Below the pieces are notes generated by a model. The model did no database searches. It saw nothing but the letters and a program-made list of their open reading frames with translations, and had not been told where the DNA came from. A program made the translations under genes and the position numbers. This document shows positions 37,641 through 40,864 of a DNA stretch of 40,864 bases, one piece after another. Each line of letters opens with the position of its first letter. Position 1 is the first letter of the stretch. This DNA comes from Mucilaginibacter sp. (GTDB lineage: Bacteria > Bacteroidota > Bacteroidia > Sphingobacteriales > Sphingobacteriaceae), in NCBI RefSeq assembly GCF_028288105.1, contig NZ_JAQBOI010000093.1, positions 1 through 40,864 of the forward strand, in the 5' to 3' direction.

Positions 37641-40595
37641 TTATTTATTATCGCTCAACAGGCCGTCCAGCGTAACCGAGGCATAGTAAATGCCGCCGAT
37701 TGTTGGGCCGCCTGCATACTGGATATATCGTTTGTTGAATATATCTGTAGCGCCAATTTTAAATGTTGCATGATATACCGGTACACGTAATGTTACCTGT
37801 GCATCAAGCGTATTGATAGCCGGCACAGTACCGGTTACCAACGGGCTTTCCCACAGGTAGCTTTGCTGCCATTTGTAAACCACATTAAAACCAAGATTCT
37901 TAACCACCTCACGGTTACCGAACGAGAGATTGCCAGACCATTCCGGCGTGTTAAATCCGGTTACGAAAATATCTGAAGTTTGCTGAGCTTTCAGCTTGTT
38001 AAAACTTACGTTACCCGATACGGTATATTTCTGATAGAAATTATAACTCAACCCTGCAGATGAACCGTAGTTATTATAAATGTTCTTAGCATTGGTATAA
38101 ACACGATAACGGCTTTGGCCGGCGCTTGCGGCGTTGTTTGCAGTAGCTGTTGTAGGGTCGCGATTGATATCAAGCATGGCTAATACTGCAGCATCAGAGC
38201 CTACTGTGGCAGCGTTTGGCACAAATACCTGTACCTGCCCTAAAAAGCCATTATAACGATTAGCATAAGCATCTACATCAATAAACACCTTGTTATCAAA
38301 AAAGATCCCTTTGTAACCCACCTCAAACGAAGTGATCTGCTCCGGGCGTGCCTTTGGCAGATCGGCTACCTTCAATAAATTCCTGTTGGCTAAAGCTGTC
38401 GCATCATCGCCGGTTGTTGACTGTGCTTTAACCGCCGCGTTAAACGCGGTTACCGATTGTTGGGTATAACTATTATTTAAATATCCCAAACCTTCGTTTA
38501 TAAATTCTAAACTACCCACACGTTTAACACGGCCATTATTTACGTAAGATAATGCCTCAAACAACGATGGAAAACGGTAACCATTCTGAAAGGTGAACCT
38601 AAAATTGTGGTTTGGGTTTGGCGAATAAACCGCGGCCAAACGTGGCGTAAATTTAGGGGCGAAATATGGATTGCGATCCCAGCGGATAGAACCAAATAGT
38701 TTCAGTTTTTCATCAAAAAAGGTTTTGGTGACTTGCGTAAAGGCGCCATATTTTTTGTAGGTAACATTCTCGCCAAAGCTACCATCGGGCAGTGGTGTGT
38801 TCCTGTCGGCAATTGAGCGGCTAAAGTCAACAAAGTTATTTCCATCTGGGATGATATCATAAACACGTACATCAGCACCAACCAGCAAATCAATAAATTT
38901 CACTCTTTTGGTCAAATCCCATTGTGCTTCGGCATTAAACATGTGGCTTTTTTGTACCAAAGCAGCGCCACCTGTTACTGGCGCGTTAGGTATCAGGCTC
39001 GATTTTATATCCCAGTTATTTATACCAATTATGGTTTTGCGAAGATCATTAAACGCTTGTGTGCCTGGTTCAACCCTGCCTGCATCAGCGGCAGCACGGG
39101 CAGCATCGTTAGCAGCAGCCAAATTTGCCGATGTTAAAGAGCCGCCATGTGTGTTGGCATATGATGTAAGCGCGTTTTTATAAGCCGTTCCCCATGCCGA
39201 GTTACTGGCGTGGTTCAAATCAAGGTTATCTGCTAATGGTTTAACGTTAAATGACTTGCCGGTGTTCTCTATAGATTCGTAGGCACGAACCAGGAAATCG
39301 GTACCCTTTAATTCAATTTTGTGGTTTTGTACAGTTGCACCATTTAGAGATATTTTATTACCGCGTTGAAAAACACCATCCATGTTACCATAGCGGTAAG
39401 TGTATGATAATTGAGTGTTCGGGGTAATCTTGTAAGCCAGTGTACCATCCAGTTTTAAGTTAGTAACCTTAGGGTCAACCAAATCAACCTCGTTATATCC
39501 GGTACGGGCAACGGTTAGGTTAGGCCTTGCTACGCCATCAACAACAATACCTTTTATAGATACCGTATTACTGCCCGCAAGCGCGTCATCACCATATTTG
39601 TTCCAGCCGTCATAAGCCGCATTGCTTGTGCCGGTAAGTTCCGGATAGGCCGGATTCGCTGTTTTTAAATTGCCGGGGTTTTGATCACGGCGGGTATTTG
39701 ATTGCCAATCTTTTCCTGTTAAATAACTGGCATTCACTTTAAAGGCAAATTTATTATTAAATGCCTTCGCAAAGCGGATGGCAGTTTCATTTATAGCACT
39801 CGGGCTAACACCTATCCCATCTACGTGGTTAATACCTGTACGGTGGTAAAAGCTAAGTCCCTGCGTTTTAAATGGATCTTTAGTGAATAAATTCGATAAG
39901 CCATTAATAGCATTTGTACCATACAAGGCCGCGGCAGCACCGGGTGTTAGCTCAATACTTGCTATATCCAGTTCGGTGGGGCCAATGGCATTTCCAAGTG
40001 GTACACCCAATGTTGCCGATTGCATATCCACACCATCTGCCAGTTGCATAAACCTGAAATTGTTGGGGCTGTTAAAACCACGCGTATTTGGCACTTTCAT
40101 GGTGATACTGGTAGTGGTCATTTGCACACCTTTAACGTTTTCCAGCGCATCATAAAAACTGGGGCCCGGCGATTGTTTAAGCGCTGTTATGCTTAGTTTT
40201 TCAATAGCCACCGGCGAGCGCAACAACTTTTCTTCCCTGCGGGATGCGGTAACCACTACCTCATTTATAAGTAAGGCCTGTGTACTTAGCTGCACATTTA
40301 ATGCACTGTTGCTATTCTTTATCAGAAACTCTTGCGTTTGAAAACCTATAGCGCTAAACACCAAGGTAAACGGCAGCTTAGCATTGGTTTGCAAGGTAAA
40401 TCTACCGGTACTATCTGTAGCGGTTTTATTGTTGGTCCCTTTTATAGTTACGGTTGTGCCTATAAGCGGCTGCCCGTGTTCGTCGTTAACTTTACCGCTT
40501 AACGCGTAGTTCCCGTTCAGTTGGGCCAGGGCCACACTCGGGACAAGTGTCAAAAAAAGCGCAATGAGCTTTAAGAAATTTTTAAAAGATTTCAT
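37641..40595 (-). CDS. TonB-dependent receptor with carboxypeptidase-like N-terminal domain
   Basis: Outer-membrane active transporter of 984 residues. A signal peptide (about 1-24, ending ALAQ) is followed by a CarboxypepD_reg-like beta domain (about 30-108: LSGKVNDEHGQPLIGTTVTIKG, DSTGRFTLQ), a TonB-box-like and plug region (EVVVTASRREEKLLRSPVAI, DALENVKGVQ, ADGVDMQ, IELTPGAAAALYGTNAINGLSNL), and a long beta-barrel. It ends in a short hydrophilic tail (GLLSDNK), not the aromatic C-terminus common in barrels. No SusD-type lipoprotein gene is adjacent, so it is not a classical polysaccharide SusCD pair; the substrate is unknown. A complete promoter and an operator-like palindrome lie about 150 bp upstream. 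Confidence 0.9.
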   Translation of the reverse strand: MKSFKNFLKLIALFLTLVPSVALAQLNGNYALSGKVNDEHGQPLIGTTVTIKGTNNKTATDSTGRFTLQTNAKLPFTLVFSAIGFQTQEFLIKNSNSALNVQLSTQALLINEVVVTASRREEKLLRSPVAIEKLSITALKQSPGPSFYDALENVKGVQMTTTSITMKVPNTRGFNSPNNFRFMQLADGVDMQSATLGVPLGNAIGPTELDIASIELTPGAAAALYGTNAINGLSNLFTKDPFKTQGLSFYHRTGINHVDGIGVSPSAINETAIRFAKAFNNKFAFKVNASYLTGKDWQSNTRRDQNPGNLKTANPAYPELTGTSNAAYDGWNKYGDDALAGSNTVSIKGIVVDGVARPNLTVARTGYNEVDLVDPKVTNLKLDGTLAYKITPNTQLSYTYRYGNMDGVFQRGNKISLNGATVQNHKIELKGTDFLVRAYESIENTGKSFNVKPLADNLDLNHASNSAWGTAYKNALTSYANTHGGSLTSANLAAANDAARAAADAGRVEPGTQAFNDLRKTIIGINNWDIKSSLIPNAPVTGGAALVQKSHMFNAEAQWDLTKRVKFIDLLVGADVRVYDIIPDGNNFVDFSRSIADRNTPLPDGSFGENVTYKKYGAFTQVTKTFFDEKLKLFGSIRWDRNPYFAPKFTPRLAAVYSPNPNHNFRFTFQNGYRFPSLFEALSYVNNGRVKRVGSLEFINEGLGYLNNSYTQQSVTAFNAAVKAQSTTGDDATALANRNLLKVADLPKARPEQITSFEVGYKGIFFDNKVFIDVDAYANRYNGFLGQVQVFVPNAATVGSDAAVLAMLDINRDPTTATANNAASAGQSRYRVYTNAKNIYNNYGSSAGLSYNFYQKYTVSGNVSFNKLKAQQTSDIFVTGFNTPEWSGNLSFGNREVVKNLGFNVVYKWQQSYLWESPLVTGTVPAINTLDAQVTLRVPVYHATFKIGATDIFNKRYIQYAGGPTIGGIYYASVTLDGLLSDNK

Positions 40596-40742
40596 GGAAT
40601 AAGGTTGAAAGAAAATTAAAAAATGTGTTATTACGTATTGTTATTCGGGGTGGAATTAACAACAACAGCATGCAGTGTGGCTCTGCATTCGGGGCATCAA
40701 AACTAATGAGGAAATAGATAAATAATACATTGTCTATAGAAT
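40596..40742 (-). promoter_or_regulatory. 5' leader of the receptor gene with a hairpin and a direct repeat
   Basis: The transcribed leader of about 147 nt contains ATGCAG/CTGCAT (40670-40675 with 40683-40688) as a 6-bp hairpin with a 7-nt loop. The octamer ATTCGGGG occurs twice on the forward strand (40643-40650 and 40687-40694). I could not match it to a known riboswitch. Confidence 0.3.
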
Positions 40743-40752
40743 AAGTAGACAA
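40730..40752. promoter_or_regulatory. operator-like palindrome overlapping the receptor promoter
   Basis: TTGTCTA (40730-40736), 9 nt, TAGACAA (40746-40752): a perfect 7-bp inverted repeat that covers the predicted transcription start and touches the -7 box at 40750-40757. This position is typical of a repressor site. Confidence 0.5.
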
Positions 40753-40780
40753 AAATATAAAATCTTTTATAGTATCCAAA
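40750..40780 (-). promoter_or_regulatory. promoter of the TonB-dependent receptor gene
   Basis: On the reverse strand TTTG (40777-40780), a 19-nt spacer, then TATTTTTG (40750-40757), an exact TAnnTTTG. The spacing is as expected for the Bacteroidota primary sigma factor. It is the most complete promoter in the window. Confidence 0.7.
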
Positions 40781-40864
40781 TATTAATGTGAAAAAATAAT
40801 ATTTATAGCTTTAAATGATCAAATTCACTGCAAAACAAATTGTTATCAAGAAAAACCGAAAACC

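Noticed and set aside
40582..40779. Reverse open frame of 65 residues upstream of the TonB-dependent receptor
   Set aside because: It spans the promoter, operator-like palindrome and leader, overlaps the receptor start, and has no protein features.
1..40864. CRISPR array, prophage, insertion sequence, tRNA or rRNA genes, or secondary metabolite cluster
   Set aside because: I saw no regularly spaced direct repeats, integrase, transposase, phage structural genes, cloverleaf or rRNA-like sequence, nor synthase genes. The repeats found are non-coding palindromes.

Overview
The window looks like chromosomal DNA of a Sphingobacteriaceae-type Bacteroidota (Mucilaginibacter/Pedobacter-like). The reasons are -7 boxes of the form TAnnTTTG instead of sigma70 boxes, few Shine-Dalgarno sequences, a GldC gliding-family protein, carboxypeptidase-regulatory-like domains on envelope proteins, a TonB-dependent receptor, a CXXXY-type CcmE, and intergenic palindromes of a kind common in this phylum. 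The genus is inferred; there is no rRNA or tRNA gene here to settle it.

Layout. 1-4.9 kb: glutamate dehydrogenase, an overlapping histidine kinase/response regulator pair (RprX/RprY-like) and a convergent NAD(P)-binding protein. 4.9-6.05 kb: a 1.17-kb stretch with no convincing gene, filled with palindromic repeats and a GC-rich block. 6.05-10.95 kb: cytochrome c maturation genes (ccmE-ccmF forward, ccmB reverse) with a CarboxypepD_reg-like envelope protein. 11.1-12.4 kb: a short-chain dehydrogenase and an O6-alkylguanine-DNA methyltransferase. 12.4-19.2 kb: a reverse-strand signalling operon of a CHASE3-GAF-kinase with three receivers, CheR, CheB and a receiver-PAS-kinase-receiver hybrid. 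19.3-21.7 kb: a reverse operon of DEAD-box helicase, small membrane protein, GldC and small membrane protein. 21.9-24.0 kb: an outer-membrane barrel protein and dihydroorotase. 24.1-26.6 kb: a WYL-type regulator with EVE, SRPBCC and GyrI-like proteins. 26.65-29.1 kb: a DUF2007/zinc-ribbon membrane protein, a Tat-exported glycosylasparaginase and CutC. 29.2-36.75 kb: an assimilatory sulfate reduction operon. 36.9-40.6 kb: an unknown membrane protein and a TonB-dependent receptor.

How the genes work together. The sulfur operon is the clearest unit. CysDN make APS, an Fe-S type CysH reduces APS directly to sulfite, and a siroheme sulfite reductase makes sulfide. SUMT and a siroheme synthase domain make the siroheme. 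The siroheme synthase is fused to a TSUP (TauE/SafE) membrane transporter, so cofactor synthesis and probable sulfur-oxyanion transport sit in one polypeptide. A leader of about 135 nt that ends in an intrinsic terminator lies between a perfect -7 box and the first gene, which suggests attenuation. The CheR/CheB/kinase operon has no CheA, CheW or chemoreceptor beside it and probably serves stress or adaptation signalling, not chemotaxis.

The strongest candidates for something new are the siroheme synthase-TSUP fusion, the sulfur-operon leader RNA, the sulfite reductase C-terminal extension, the set of palindromic repeat families (one has two near-identical copies in opposite orientation, one of them inside the cys operon), and promoters placed so close to start codons that the mRNAs should be nearly leaderless.
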